Notes: generated by a model from the sequence alone, not told the origin. A stretch of 33,044 bases of DNA from Bryobacterales bacterium (GCA_003136675.1 PLFE01000087.1:14010-47053); one strand, 5' to 3'; positions 23,542 through 31,808 are shown, numbered from the stretch's first letter. A program made the numbers and translations.

Positions 23542-24211
23542 CTAATTCACAACTTGAGTCACAGTGAACGACACGCTTGGTTCATAGTTGGCATCGCCAA
23601 AATAGGAAGCGCTCAGGTCGTGCTTACCTTTGGGGAGCTTACCAGGCTGCCGGTACCTAATAACGTCGTGCCCGTGTAGCAACCGTGGGCCAGATGGTGA
23701 CGTTGCTGGCCGAGGTTGCTCCCGCGACAGGCGATCTGACCAGGGTAGTTGAGGTAGGCGACTGGATCACCGTCTGAGTCAGGATATTGGAATCGCTCAC
23801 AAGCTCGACCGCGTTTCCACCGTAAATAGCGATTAGTGAGTGCGCGCCCACCGGATACAGAATGGAAGGATACGTGATGATCTGCAACGTTGCCGCTCCG
23901 TCCCTGAGATTGGCTGTTCCAAGTTCTTCCGCACCGTTATAGAACGTTATCGTGCCCGTGGACGTGGAAGGCGACACGGTGGCCGTGACCGATACGTCTT
24001 GCCCGTAAAGCGATGGATTGATCGACGACGTTAGCCTGGTTACCGTCGGTCCCACGATCGACCCGAGTTGCACAATCACGGGAGAGTTGTTGACGGTTTC
24101 AGCGATATCAGCCTTTCCATCGCCATTGAAATCCGCGAGTGCGATCGACGCGTACCGGATCGATGCTACGGTCGCAATGCGCAGCGACATTCCCTGACAA
24201 GTCCCCTGCAC
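23542..24211 (-). pseudogene. Tail of an FG-GAP/Ig-like repeat protein, truncated and frameshifted
   Basis: The first frame (24211-23657) starts abruptly with a piece of an FG-GAP/VCBS repeat (SIALADFNGDGKADIAE) and a bacterial Ig-like domain (NPSLYGQDVSVTATVSPS ... GTITFYNGAEELGT, then HSLIAIYGGNA). It ends SNVTIWPTVATRARRY. Sense then continues in other frames, as TGTTLLGTGSLVSS and then GKHDLSASYFGDANYEPSVS, ending FTVTQVVN with a stop at 23542. At least two frameshifts are needed. The N-terminal FG-GAP propeller is absent; the permease gene lies in its place. A remnant of a secreted adhesin-like protein. Confidence 0.75.
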
Positions 24212-24235
24212 GCGAGGGTGCGAAATCCAACAGAT

Positions 24236-26878
24236 TTACTGCTCCCGCAGCAGAACCGCGGGGTCGATCCGAAGCGCGCGCCTCACGGGACCCGCCACGG
24301 AAAGCGATCCGGTAAGCACCATCGTCAACACAACCGCGCCAAGCACCAAAGGGTCTTGCGCGGAAGCATGGTAAACGATGGCGGAGAGCACCCGGCTCGT
24401 CGCCACCCCCAGCAACATGCCAACCACAGCGCCGCTCGCCAGCACGATGAGCATCCGGCCCAGCGCCGCCGCGATGATCTGCTCCGCCTGTGCGCCGAGC
24501 GCAACCCGGATACTGAGCTCGCGCAGCCGCTTGCCCACGGTATAGGAGGCGAGGCCGAACGTACCGGTCACCGAGAGCAGCAACCCAAAAGCGCCAAACA
24601 GTCCCAGCGCCACTGTGGCCACCTGCGAGGCAAAAAACGCCAGCCCAAGCTGGCTGCTCCAGCCGGTCGATTCCCGCACAGGAACGGCCGAGTCCAGATC
24701 ACGGATCGCCTTGCGAACAGCGCCCGCGAGTTCGCTGGTGGCTGCGATGGAGGAATCCTGTCGCTGCCGGACGATCAATGATGTACCCGTCGTCGGGTTC
24801 TGCAGGATCGGAACGAATGCCGCCGGTTCCGGATCTTCCGTAAGCGTGAGATATTTTCCATCCGCCACCAGGCCCACCACCTGAACCGGCTGTCCCGATT
24901 CATTCTTGAAATAACGGCCAACCGCGGCGTCGGAGTGGAACAGGCGCCGGGCAAACTCCCGGTTCACCACGGCGACCAGGGGCGACTTCCCCGTGTCGTG
25001 AAAGCTCACGTCCCGCCCCGCCAGCAGCGTTGTTTCAGCGGCGGCAAAGTATCCCGGCGAGACGCCATATTCGTAAGCCGCAAAAGCCCGGTTTGGGGAT
25101 TTCAAATTGTTGGCCTGTTGAGAGAAGACGTCCAGCGTAGGCGCATTCAGCGAGAGCGGGGTTGAGGACGCGTATGCCGCCGCCACCACTCCGGGGAGTT
25201 GAGACACTTTCTCCAGCACGCGGCGTTGAAACTGTTCGGCAGACTCACCCGCATAGCCCGCCTCGTTGAGCTCGAACCTGGTGAGCACGGCATGCTTCGG
25301 ATTGAAACCCATGTCCATCGAGAGCGCTTTGCTCAGGCCGCGCAGCGAGACAATGGCCGCCGTAACGGTGACGCAACAGAGCGCGATCTGCGCCGCCAGC
25401 AGCAGATCGCGGAGCGCCCAGCGGCGTCGTCGCCCCAGCATAAGGGCCGGAGCGTTTCCGCTCTTCATCGCTTCGTTTGGATCGGTTTTGAAGATCTGCC
25501 GCAATGGCATCGCCCCAAACACCACGCCCGCCAGAATCGAAATCGCAAGCGTCATCAGGATCAACGAGGGCTGCGGCAGAATATGGAAACTCATGGGGTA
25601 TTCGGTGGGAGGGCGCCAATTCGCCAGGCCCGTGATGGCGATCCAGGCCAGAAAGCAGGCGCAAGCACCCGCCAGGATAGCGATCACAAGCGCCTCCACC
25701 AGCACCTGGCGGACAATGCGCGAGCGGCTGGATCCGATGGCCATGCGAATGGCAATTTCACGCGCGCGGTCGGCCGTGCGCGCCGCGAAGAGGCTGCCGA
25801 GGTTGGCGCAGGCGGCCAGCAGCACAATCCCCGCCAGGCCCATCACGCCAGCCAGAAAAGCGCGCGCCGGTGAACCCAGAAAGTCGCCCATCAGGCCCGG
25901 ACGAACCAGCTGGAACGATTCCTTTTCCGCATCTTCCGGATGTTGCCGGTGGATGCGGGCGGCAATCGTGTTCAGTTCCGCCTGGGCCTGGGCAACGGTA
26001 ACATCCTCCTTCAGGCGCACAACCGAGTAGACTTCCGGATCGTTCCGCGACTCCAGAAAGTTGGTTCCTTCCAGCGATTCTTCATTCGCGATCGGAACAA
26101 AAAGGGAAGGCTGGATGAATTTCTCGGTCCCATAAAAGCCTTCCGGCGTGACACCGACGATGGTGTACGGATGCTTGTTGATGCGAATCGTTTTTCCGAC
26201 GATGTTGGGATCGGCGCCAAAATCGCTCTTCCACGCGGGCCATGCCAGCACGGCGGCTTGCGAAGCCCCTGGGTGATCGTCATCGGCGCGCTGCAACAGA
26301 CGCCCGAGGAACGGCTTGATGCCCGCGACCTCGAAATATTGCCCGCCCATCTCGCATCCCCAAACCGCCCGCGTGACGCCGTTCGCTTCCACTCCAAAAT
26401 TCGAGATCAGGTAGGGGGCAACCGCGGAGAAAACCTTACTATCGTCGCGGATGTCCCGCACCACCGGATACGAAAAGAAAGGGTACGGCTGGTCGGTACG
26501 TCCGAGCGTCATCACCCGGTCCGCCTGAGGCAGCTCGACCGGCCGCAGCACCAGTGCCTGCAGCACGCCGAAGACGATCACGTTCGCGGCGATCCCCAGC
26601 GCCAGGGTGAACAACGCCGTGAGGGCAAACCCCGGTGAGCGGCGCATCTGGCGAAGCGCCAGTCGAACGTCGGCCACAACCGATTCCAGCGCCGGCCACT
26701 GCCACACTTCCCGGCTGCTCTCCTCCAGCAGCGCCGGGTTGCCGAAGGCGCGGTGGGCTGCCTCACGGGCTTCTGTGGGGCGCATGCCTTCGCGCATCAA
26801 TTGCTCCGCGCGTTCCTCAATGTGGAGGCGGATTTCCTCGGTGAGATCGTCGAACCGTTTGCGGCGGCGGAACAGCAT
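24236..26878 (-). CDS. ADOP-type ABC transporter permease (MacB/FtsX fold)
   Basis: The 880-residue product belongs to the permeases named acidobacterial duplicated orphan permeases (ADOP). It opens with the short ADOP N-terminal region (DDLTEEIRLHIEERAEQLMREGM, then AAHRAFGN). Then come two MacB-PCD/FtsX halves: TM1 LTALFTLALGIAANVIVFGV, a periplasmic domain, then FtsX helices at AFLAGVMGLAGIVLLAACANLGSLFAARTADRAREIAIRMAIG, the second periplasmic domain, and a second FtsX block ending in ALRIDPAVLLREQ. No ATPase gene is adjacent, as is usual for this group. The PadR-type gene 30 bases upstream is its typical regulator. Substrate unknown. The gene is intact over 2.6 kb. Confidence 0.93.
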   Translation of the reverse strand: MLFRRRKRFDDLTEEIRLHIEERAEQLMREGMRPTEAREAAHRAFGNPALLEESSREVWQWPALESVVADVRLALRQMRRSPGFALTALFTLALGIAANVIVFGVLQALVLRPVELPQADRVMTLGRTDQPYPFFSYPVVRDIRDDSKVFSAVAPYLISNFGVEANGVTRAVWGCEMGGQYFEVAGIKPFLGRLLQRADDDHPGASQAAVLAWPAWKSDFGADPNIVGKTIRINKHPYTIVGVTPEGFYGTEKFIQPSLFVPIANEESLEGTNFLESRNDPEVYSVVRLKEDVTVAQAQAELNTIAARIHRQHPEDAEKESFQLVRPGLMGDFLGSPARAFLAGVMGLAGIVLLAACANLGSLFAARTADRAREIAIRMAIGSSRSRIVRQVLVEALVIAILAGACACFLAWIAITGLANWRPPTEYPMSFHILPQPSLILMTLAISILAGVVFGAMPLRQIFKTDPNEAMKSGNAPALMLGRRRRWALRDLLLAAQIALCCVTVTAAIVSLRGLSKALSMDMGFNPKHAVLTRFELNEAGYAGESAEQFQRRVLEKVSQLPGVVAAAYASSTPLSLNAPTLDVFSQQANNLKSPNRAFAAYEYGVSPGYFAAAETTLLAGRDVSFHDTGKSPLVAVVNREFARRLFHSDAAVGRYFKNESGQPVQVVGLVADGKYLTLTEDPEPAAFVPILQNPTTGTSLIVRQRQDSSIAATSELAGAVRKAIRDLDSAVPVRESTGWSSQLGLAFFASQVATVALGLFGAFGLLLSVTGTFGLASYTVGKRLRELSIRVALGAQAEQIIAAALGRMLIVLASGAVVGMLLGVATSRVLSAIVYHASAQDPLVLGAVVLTMVLTGSLSVAGPVRRALRIDPAVLLREQ

Positions 26879-26908
26879 GGAAATTCCTCCTGGGTTTAAG
26901 CGCTGGGT

Positions 26909-27259
26909 CTATGTCGCAGAGGACTTGCTCGGGGTCAGCACCAGCGCAATGCCTTCGAACATCCGTTCGAAGCTCGAAATCTGCTGCTCAAGATGCCGCA
27001 GGCCGGACGCGGTGATCTGGTATGTTCTCACGCGCCGGTTGTTCGAAGAGACGCCCCAATCGGCTTTCACCAGCTTGCCTTTCAACAGCCGCTGCAGCGC
27101 CGGGTACAGCGAACCCTCTTCCACCTGAAGCAGATTCCTCGATCGCTGCTGAATATGTTGCACCAGGGCGTAGCCGTGCGCCGGTTGACGGCGTAGCGAC
27201 TCGAGGATCATCATTTCGAGTGCGCCGGGAAATAAATCGCGTGGGGCCGTTTCTTTCAT
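26909..27259 (-). CDS. PadR-family repressor paired with the ADOP permease
   Basis: The product from the ATG at 27259 is 116 residues. The winged helix reads FPGALEMMILESLRRQPAHG, VEEGSLYPALQRLLKGKLVK and NNRRVRTYQITASGLRHLE, the standard PadR pattern, with a C-terminal helix for dimerisation. I choose 27259 over the longer ATG at 27280 because the best promoter would start transcription at about 27276, after the upstream ATG. It lies 30 bases before the permease on the same strand. Confidence 0.9.
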   Translation of the reverse strand: MKETAPRDLFPGALEMMILESLRRQPAHGYALVQHIQQRSRNLLQVEEGSLYPALQRLLKGKLVKADWGVSSNNRRVRTYQITASGLRHLEQQISSFERMFEGIALVLTPSKSSAT

Positions 27260-27282
27260 AGGCTGTGTTGCTACAAGCATAG

Positions 27283-27310
27283 ACTAAAATAGTGAAGCGC
27301 CTCTTGTCAA
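27283..27310 (-). promoter_or_regulatory. Candidate promoter of the padR-ADOP operon
   Basis: Reading leftward, a perfect TTGACA (27305-27310) and TTTAGT (27283-27288) are 16 bases apart. Transcription would begin near 27276. The same 76-base gap must also drive the divergent gene at 27336. Confidence 0.55.
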
Positions 27311-27335
27311 GAAAATAATTCGCTATGCTGGCGGC

Positions 27336-27773
27336 GTGAAGCAATTCGTCATTGTCGCCATCGCTGGTTCCCTCGTAGTCAGTGGAACGCTCGCCGGCCA
27401 GTCCAGGGACGAGTTACGACGAAAATATGGCGAGCCGGTTTCCCAGACGTTCACGGTCCGCCCGGACGTGACTGCCACGGCGACGTACGCCGCGGACGGA
27501 CGGGTCACCGAATTGCTGATTTCTCCCAAAACGCCGGATCTCATCAAGTCGCGCGGGAAGACTCTAAGTGCGGACGCCATCAAAGAGGTCATCGATGAGT
27601 TAGTTCCGCTTTCCGCGCGGGGTAAGTACCTGATCGGCGGATTCCTGAATTTGAGGTGCCTCCCCGAGGACGACTGCGAGGGGACCTCGACGAGCTACGA
27701 GCAGCTGACCATCTACTACAACGCGGCGGCGGAAGGTCGACTCCATTACGCGGTCGTCCAGTGGAAACAGTGA
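27336..27773 (+). CDS. Small exported protein of unknown function
   Basis: The 145-residue product starts with GTG and has a signal peptide (MKQFVIVAIAGSLVVSGTLAG). The mature part reads RRKYGEPVSQTFTVRPDVTATATYAADG, a pattern of short beta strands, and later GGFLNLRCLPEDDCEG with two cysteines that could form a disulfide. I recognise no family. It is divergent from padR and converges on the frameshifted gene at 27778, with four bases between them. Confidence 0.65.
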   Translation: MKQFVIVAIAGSLVVSGTLAGQSRDELRRKYGEPVSQTFTVRPDVTATATYAADGRVTELLISPKTPDLIKSRGKTLSADAIKEVIDELVPLSARGKYLIGGFLNLRCLPEDDCEGTSTSYEQLTIYYNAAAEGRLHYAVVQWKQ

Positions 27774-27777
27774 TCGC

Positions 27778-28477
27778 CTACCTGCCTGCGAGTTCCTGCC
27801 GAATGGACCGCGACGTAATCAGCGGCCGGGGGATTTCAGCCGGATGAAAGTCCCCTCCCGCGCAACTGAAGTAATAACCCCTAACGTTGATAAAGACGCG
27901 GCCCTTTTCAACGAAAATCTTTTCCGCCGTAAGATCGGCATCGCTTTCGGAAGCCAGCGCCTCCCTGGTTCTCTTCAGGTCTTGCTCCAGATCTTCCTTC
28001 GGCTCAACATACGTTTCGTCCATCCGCCGGTTGCGCTCGGCCACGATACTTGCAGGCATGGTCGCACGCAGGCCCCGCAATGACGACTTGCTGACAATAT
28101 CCGCCAATACATATTCCTTGCCGCTTCTGAGGTCGTATGTATGAACAGCAGAAGATCCGTGGCAACCGCCGCCCGTTCCGAGAAGCTGCGAGTAGGAGCG
28201 GACCACCACACTGACGAAGCGGCTCGAAAGGTGCGTCACTTCCTGATGCATGGAATCGGCCGCGTCAAGGTAGCCGCACCTCGCGTTATCCGCATCCGAC
28301 TTCAGCCGGCGGTTGATCAAGTCCGCGATGCCTGCGTTGCTGGTCGCAACGATCCGAACATACTCGGCTGCAGCGGGAAGCTGACATCCTCGTCCGACAG
28401 CACCTCCGTGGTGTAGGTGGGCCCGCAACGTTCTGCAACCCCAATAGCGCCAGCAGGACCCACTTCGCAGACACCAT
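27778..28477 (-). pseudogene. Exported RsiV/DUF3298-like protein gene with two frameshifts near its start
   Basis: The start at 28477 has AAGGAGG five bases upstream and gives a signal peptide (MVSAKWVLLALLGLQNVAG). Near 28420 sense passes to a second frame (PTYTTEVLSDEDVSFPLQ), and near 28375 to a third (PAAAEYVRIVATSNAGIAD), which runs intact to 27778. The third part holds GTGGGCHGSSAVHTYDLRSG, then KEYVLADIV, resembling the 'GGAHG ... YDLKTGK' core of DUF3298/RsiV-like proteins. It ends VRGYYFSCAGGDFHPAEIP. The whole protein would be about 230 residues. It lies just behind the aldo/keto reductase, whose stop overlaps an ATG at 28492. Two single-base errors would also explain it. Confidence 0.7.
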
Positions 28478-28488
28478 GAGAGCCTCCT

Positions 28489-29364
28489 TCATCCGCGGCC
28501 GATCGAATCCAGTTCCGCAAGCATCTCAGCCGGAAGTTCCAGAGTGGCCGCGCTCAAATTCTCTCGAAGATGCCCAAGTGAAGACGTGCCGGGAATCAGC
28601 AGGATGTTGGGGGAACGTTGCAGCAGCCACGCGAGTGCCACCTGCATCGGCGTCGCCCCAAGCGTCGCGGCCGCGGTGTCAAGCTCCGACGATTGCAATG
28701 GGGTGAAGCCGCCCAGCGGAAAGAACGGCACATAGGCGATACCACGCCGCGCCAGGTCTGCGACGAAGCCATCGTCATCCCGGTGCGCCAGGTTATACAG
28801 GTTCTGCACGCAGACAATCTCCGTAATCGACGCAGCCTCCGCCAACTGATTCGCATTGATATTGCTGACGCCAAGATGACGAATCAGTCCCTGCTGCTTG
28901 AGTTCCGCGAGCACCGTCAGCGGCGCTTCGATCGAACCATCAGTGGGCCCCATCACCCCGCCCACCCGCAGGTTAACTACATCCAGCACGTCGAGCCCCA
29001 GATTTTGCAGGTTGTCATGTACCGCATCGATGATTTCCTCACGCGAAAGCGCATGCACCCACGATTTATCCGCCGGCCGCCGGGCGCCTATTTTGGTGAC
29101 AATCACCAGTCCATCCGGGTAAGGGTGCAGCGCTTCCCGGATAATCTGGTTGGTCACGTGCGGACCATAGAAATCGCTCGTATCGATGTGGTTGACGCCC
29201 GCCGCAACCGCCTCTCGCAGCACCGCGACGGCCGCCTCCCGATCGCGCGGCGGTCCCCAAACCTGCGGACCGGCCAGTTGCATCGCGCCATAACCCATTC
29301 TTTCCAGCCGCATCGCCGTACCGGGCAGTGTGAAGCTGCCGCCAAGGTCTATCTGCTTCGTCAT
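28489..29364 (-). CDS. Aldo/keto reductase with an altered catalytic tetrad
   Basis: The 291-residue TIM-barrel oxidoreductase probably uses NADPH. Three catalytic residues are visible: D61 and Y66 in HIDTSDFYGP and K91 in VIVTKIG. The fourth, normally His, is Asn131 in DVLDVVNLRVGG. This change is known in the YdbC-like branch, so it does not by itself mean loss of function. The cofactor end reads LLIPGTSSLGHLRENL. GAGGAG precedes the start. A small inverted repeat (TGAAG, CTTCA at 29392-29405) lies 28 bases upstream and may be an operator. The physiological substrate is unknown. Confidence 0.9.
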   Translation of the reverse strand: MTKQIDLGGSFTLPGTAMRLERMGYGAMQLAGPQVWGPPRDREAAVAVLREAVAAGVNHIDTSDFYGPHVTNQIIREALHPYPDGLVIVTKIGARRPADKSWVHALSREEIIDAVHDNLQNLGLDVLDVVNLRVGGVMGPTDGSIEAPLTVLAELKQQGLIRHLGVSNINANQLAEAASITEIVCVQNLYNLAHRDDDGFVADLARRGIAYVPFFPLGGFTPLQSSELDTAAATLGATPMQVALAWLLQRSPNILLIPGTSSLGHLRENLSAATLELPAEMLAELDSIGRG

Positions 29365-29418
29365 TTTTGTATCTCCTCAATTCTGTTTAGATGAAGAAAG
29401 CTTCAGTAAGGAGTCGCA

Positions 29419-29913
29419 TTACGGACGCTCTGGCCAATCCTCATCGGGACGCGCCGGGAGCGGCTGATCCGGACCAAGGTTTGCGTCGTTGATGTCGGCG
29501 AAAATGAAGTTCTCCGGCGGAACAGCACTCCCTGCCAGACGCCGCAACAGAGCCAGTTGACCAGCGTGTGTCATGGCGTCGGAGAACGGGCCCTGCAGCA
29601 GAATTTCCGGCGTCAGCTCCCGTAGTCTGGTCCCGAGCTCGATGTGCCGCGCGACATCGGCGAGCGTTTCATGGAAGTGCGCGATCGCCGCGGCGAACTC
29701 GGCAAATTCGGGCGCCCGGTAACTCCCGCCGGTGAAGAAGGTACGCGAATACCCCAACACGTCGTCCATGTGCCGGATCAGCTCATGCGGCGTTCGAACC
29801 TTCGGCGCCGCTCGAAATGATGCGAATTCCGCCGGAGCGCCGCGGAGGGCCTTCTGAGTGCGGTATGCCAGCGCCGCCAGGAAATGATGGAGAAGAGTCT
29901 GTTTCTGGTCCAT
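29419..29913 (-). CDS. DinB-like four-helix-bundle protein
   Basis: The 164-residue product looks like a DinB/YfiT-type metal-binding bundle. The first conserved histidine is H48 in TPHELIRHMDDVLGYSRTFF. The last is H116 in GPFSDAMTHAGQLALLRRLAG, the typical 'D...H.GQ...L' helix of the family. Proteins of this family include bacillithiol- or mycothiol-linked transferases, but many have no known role. The C-terminal stretch GPDQPLPARPDEDWPERP is a proline-rich tail. It lies 54 bases upstream of the aldo/keto reductase on the same strand. Confidence 0.75.
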   Translation of the reverse strand: MDQKQTLLHHFLAALAYRTQKALRGAPAEFASFRAAPKVRTPHELIRHMDDVLGYSRTFFTGGSYRAPEFAEFAAAIAHFHETLADVARHIELGTRLRELTPEILLQGPFSDAMTHAGQLALLRRLAGSAVPPENFIFADINDANLGPDQPLPARPDEDWPERP

Positions 29914-30114
29914 TCTGTTGGTCCATGATACAGGGGAGCTAGGGAGTGTCGGAGCGTGCGTGCGAGCGAGCTGGGGGGGTCAACCCGAAATCGTGATCCT
30001 GCCGAGAATTCCGCGTACGAAATTTCGTCAAGTTCCTTGATGTCGATCGTCTTCGTCATCGCGTTGCGGCATAGCTGGCTCATCAGAGTCTCGCCGCCGC
30101 GTACCTAGGGTAAG
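29914..30114. other. Gene-poor stretch with a possible antitoxin scrap
   Basis: On the minus strand an ATG at 30059 begins MTKTIDIKELDEISYAEF, which resembles the first strand of Phd-type antitoxins but loses any family pattern after about 13 residues and then runs into the DinB-like gene. A G7 run lies near 29972. Nothing else is recognisable. Confidence 0.3.
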
Positions 30115-30414
30115 ATGGTGAGTACGATGTCAAATCGCACTTTGAGTTCGCCAGAACGCAAGGCCAAAAAGAGCTATACGCTCTCCCCCGAGTCCGTCGC
30201 TTTTTTGGAGGCGATGCGTAAGAAGCAACGAGCCGCGTCAATCTCGGCGATTCTTGAGGAGATCCTGCAGGGGGTTCGGCGGCAGCACGATCGCGCGGCG
30301 GTTGAACGTGCCGTCACGGATTACTACGGCTCGCTTTCGGCTCGTGAGATAGCGGATCAGGCGGAATGGGGTGAATTTGCACTTCACGAATTCCCGAGCG
30401 GGGAACGTAGTTAA
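30115..30414 (+). CDS. Antitoxin of a MazEF/PemIK-type module
   Basis: The 99-residue product has an RHH-like N-terminus (KKSYTLSPESVAFLEAMRKKQ, then AASISAILEEILQGVRRQ) and an acidic toxin-binding tail (YYGSLSAREIADQAEWGEFAL). The ATG at 30127 (MSNRTLSSPERK) is an alternative start. Its stop codon shares a base with the toxin start (TAATG at 30412-30416). It is intact and paired with an intact toxin, unlike the other modules here. Confidence 0.85.
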   Translation: MVSTMSNRTLSSPERKAKKSYTLSPESVAFLEAMRKKQRAASISAILEEILQGVRRQHDRAAVERAVTDYYGSLSAREIADQAEWGEFALHEFPSGERS

Positions 30415-30782
30415 TGCCATCATTTCCGAAGAGTCCGCTGCGCGGCGAAATCTGGTTTGTGCAACTCCCCGTTGATCCCCCGGGAAAGGGGCGTCGCCCT
30501 GTAGTTATCGTCTCGCTCGACGCACGAAATCGCCACGAACGCGCTGACACAGTCCTGGTAGTGCCGCTCACAACCAGCATTCATAAGGACGTCCCCACGC
30601 ACATCTTCCTTCCCGCCGGGGAGACGGGGCTCCCGTCGGATTCCTCTGCGCGCGCCGAGGACGTGACCGTCATCCGCAAGGGAAATCTGATCGAGCCGCA
30701 AACGCGCCTGAGACAGCTCGCCCACAAGCGCATTTGCGAACTCGCGTCGAAGGTGAGCGTCGCTATGGGCTGCTCGCCCTAA
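30414..30782 (+). CDS. MazF/PemK-type endoribonuclease toxin
   Basis: The 122-residue product has the PemK/MazF fold: SPLRGEIWFVQLPVDPPGKG, RRPVVIVSLDARN, TVLVVPLTTSI, then SSARAEDVTVIRKGNLI. The family cuts mRNA at short motifs. The RRPVVIVS strand and the AED/TVIRKGNLI strand are complete, and the length is normal (110-125). It is the only toxin gene in the window with no visible damage. Its last 20 bases overlap the native tail of the broken VapC gene on the other strand. Confidence 0.92.
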   Translation: MPSFPKSPLRGEIWFVQLPVDPPGKGRRPVVIVSLDARNRHERADTVLVVPLTTSIHKDVPTHIFLPAGETGLPSDSSARAEDVTVIRKGNLIEPQTRLRQLAHKRICELASKVSVAMGCSP

Positions 30783-31197
30783 ACACCGCAAGTGAATAGA
30801 GCTTCCTCACCACGAGACCAGGAATCATTTCGAAATGCCGGATGTTCGCGGTAACCACATCGCACCCATGATGCAGCCTGATGGAGCGCCGTGGCCCCAA
30901 TCAACAGATCCTCGAACGGAACCGTGAACCCGCGGCGCCCCAGCTGCCCGGAAATCCCGCCCGCCATTCGCGCGATTCCAGCGGTCACCGGATAAATCAC
31001 CATGTCGGCGATCAAATCGTCCACAAACGCCTGGCGCTGCTCACGGTGCGCTTCCAGATCAGTTCCACAAGCGTCACCACCGATATCCCGATCACACTGT
31101 CCCCGCAAACGTCTCGCAGCTGCCCGAAGACCTCGCCTGCGCTATGTTTGCGCCGCTCGGCGATCACCAGCGTGCTTGTATCGACGATCACTCCCAC
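30763..31197 (-). pseudogene. Broken VapC (PIN-domain) toxin: -1 and +10 frameshifts
   Basis: The start at 31197 gives MGVIVDTSTLVIAERRKHSA and GISVVTLVELI, both good PIN blocks. Near 31060 the frame is lost; a neighbouring frame continues AHREQRQAFVDDLIADMVIY through RRGFTVPFEDLLIGATALH. At about 30871-30881 ten extra bases (CATCAGGCTG) interrupt this; skipping them gives HHGCDVVTANIRHFEMIPGL, the normal PIN ending, and a stop at 30763. The -1 and +10 changes together return to the first frame. The acidic residues exist in the DNA but are spread over two frames. The start overlaps the intact antitoxin stop by 10 bases. Confidence 0.85.
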
Positions 31198-31472
31198 GAG
31201 GACGGGGTCCAGGGCTTCCTCTCGCGGACAATCTGCTCGACATCGGCTGCGTAGTCCTCATCCAGTGTGACCGCGTATCCCCGCCGCTTCTCACGCTCCC
31301 CCGCCAGCTCGATCAGCTGCGAAAGCGTTCGCCGCTCTGGATCGGCGGCCTTAATCACCGCGACAGCCCGTCCATCGGAATTCACAACGACTTCTTCGCC
31401 ATGCTCCACCTTGCGCAGCACGGCGGCAAAGTCACTGGCAACCTCGGCCTCGGTCATGTGCACTTGCGCCAT
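31188..31472 (-). CDS. Phd/YefM-type antitoxin of the second VapC module
   Basis: The 94-residue product from the ATG at 31472 reads MAQVHMTEAEVASDFAAVLR, KVEHGEEVVVNSDGRAVAVI, the Phd fold with its 'GEEVV...G..VAV' wing. The tail (EDYAADVEQIVRERKPW) fits a toxin-binding segment. The frame continues upstream to 31640, but those residues are arginine-rich and unlike the family. It overlaps the broken toxin's start by 10 bases. Confidence 0.88.
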   Translation of the reverse strand: MAQVHMTEAEVASDFAAVLRKVEHGEEVVVNSDGRAVAVIKAADPERRTLSQLIELAGEREKRRGYAVTLDEDYAADVEQIVRERKPWTPSSWE

Positions 31473-31640
31473 ATCTCCAATAGTACGCCGGAAGATCCCG
31501 GGTGAGCGGTGAAAGGGCCGACGCGGTTGCGGTCGCGATATTGCCGCCGAGCCCACAAGAAACGTCGGGCGTGAGCGACACCGCACCCGCATCGCCGCGA
31601 TTGGATACACCGCAGTTGCCTCCGAGGTGCTGCGGTTCAA

Positions 31641-31778
31641 GTGTCGATCAGTTTTCCGCCCGACGTTTACGAGACGCTTGAAACTTGGGGTACTGTTTTT
31701 CTCCCCGATCAGGACCGGTCATTGACCGTGCGGGAAGCGGCCACAAGCTACAATCAATTTGAATTAGGACGCCATTGA
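31641..31778 (+). pseudogene. N-terminal scrap of an RHH (CopG-type) protein
   Basis: From the GTG at 31641 the frame reads VSISFPPDVYETLETWG, the usual first strand and helix of CopG/RHH antitoxins, then loses the pattern (TVFLPDQDRSLTVRE) and stops at 31778. The second helix is not present. Probably a truncated antitoxin; the short match makes this uncertain. Confidence 0.45.
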
Positions 31779-31808
31779 TCAAGATGACGCCGAACGAGGA
31801 GCAGTGTT

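Noticed and set aside
29914-30059. Full antitoxin gene on the minus strand (MTKTIDIKEL start)
   Set aside because: Only about 13 residues resemble an antitoxin, the rest is unlike any family, and the frame runs into the DinB-like gene.
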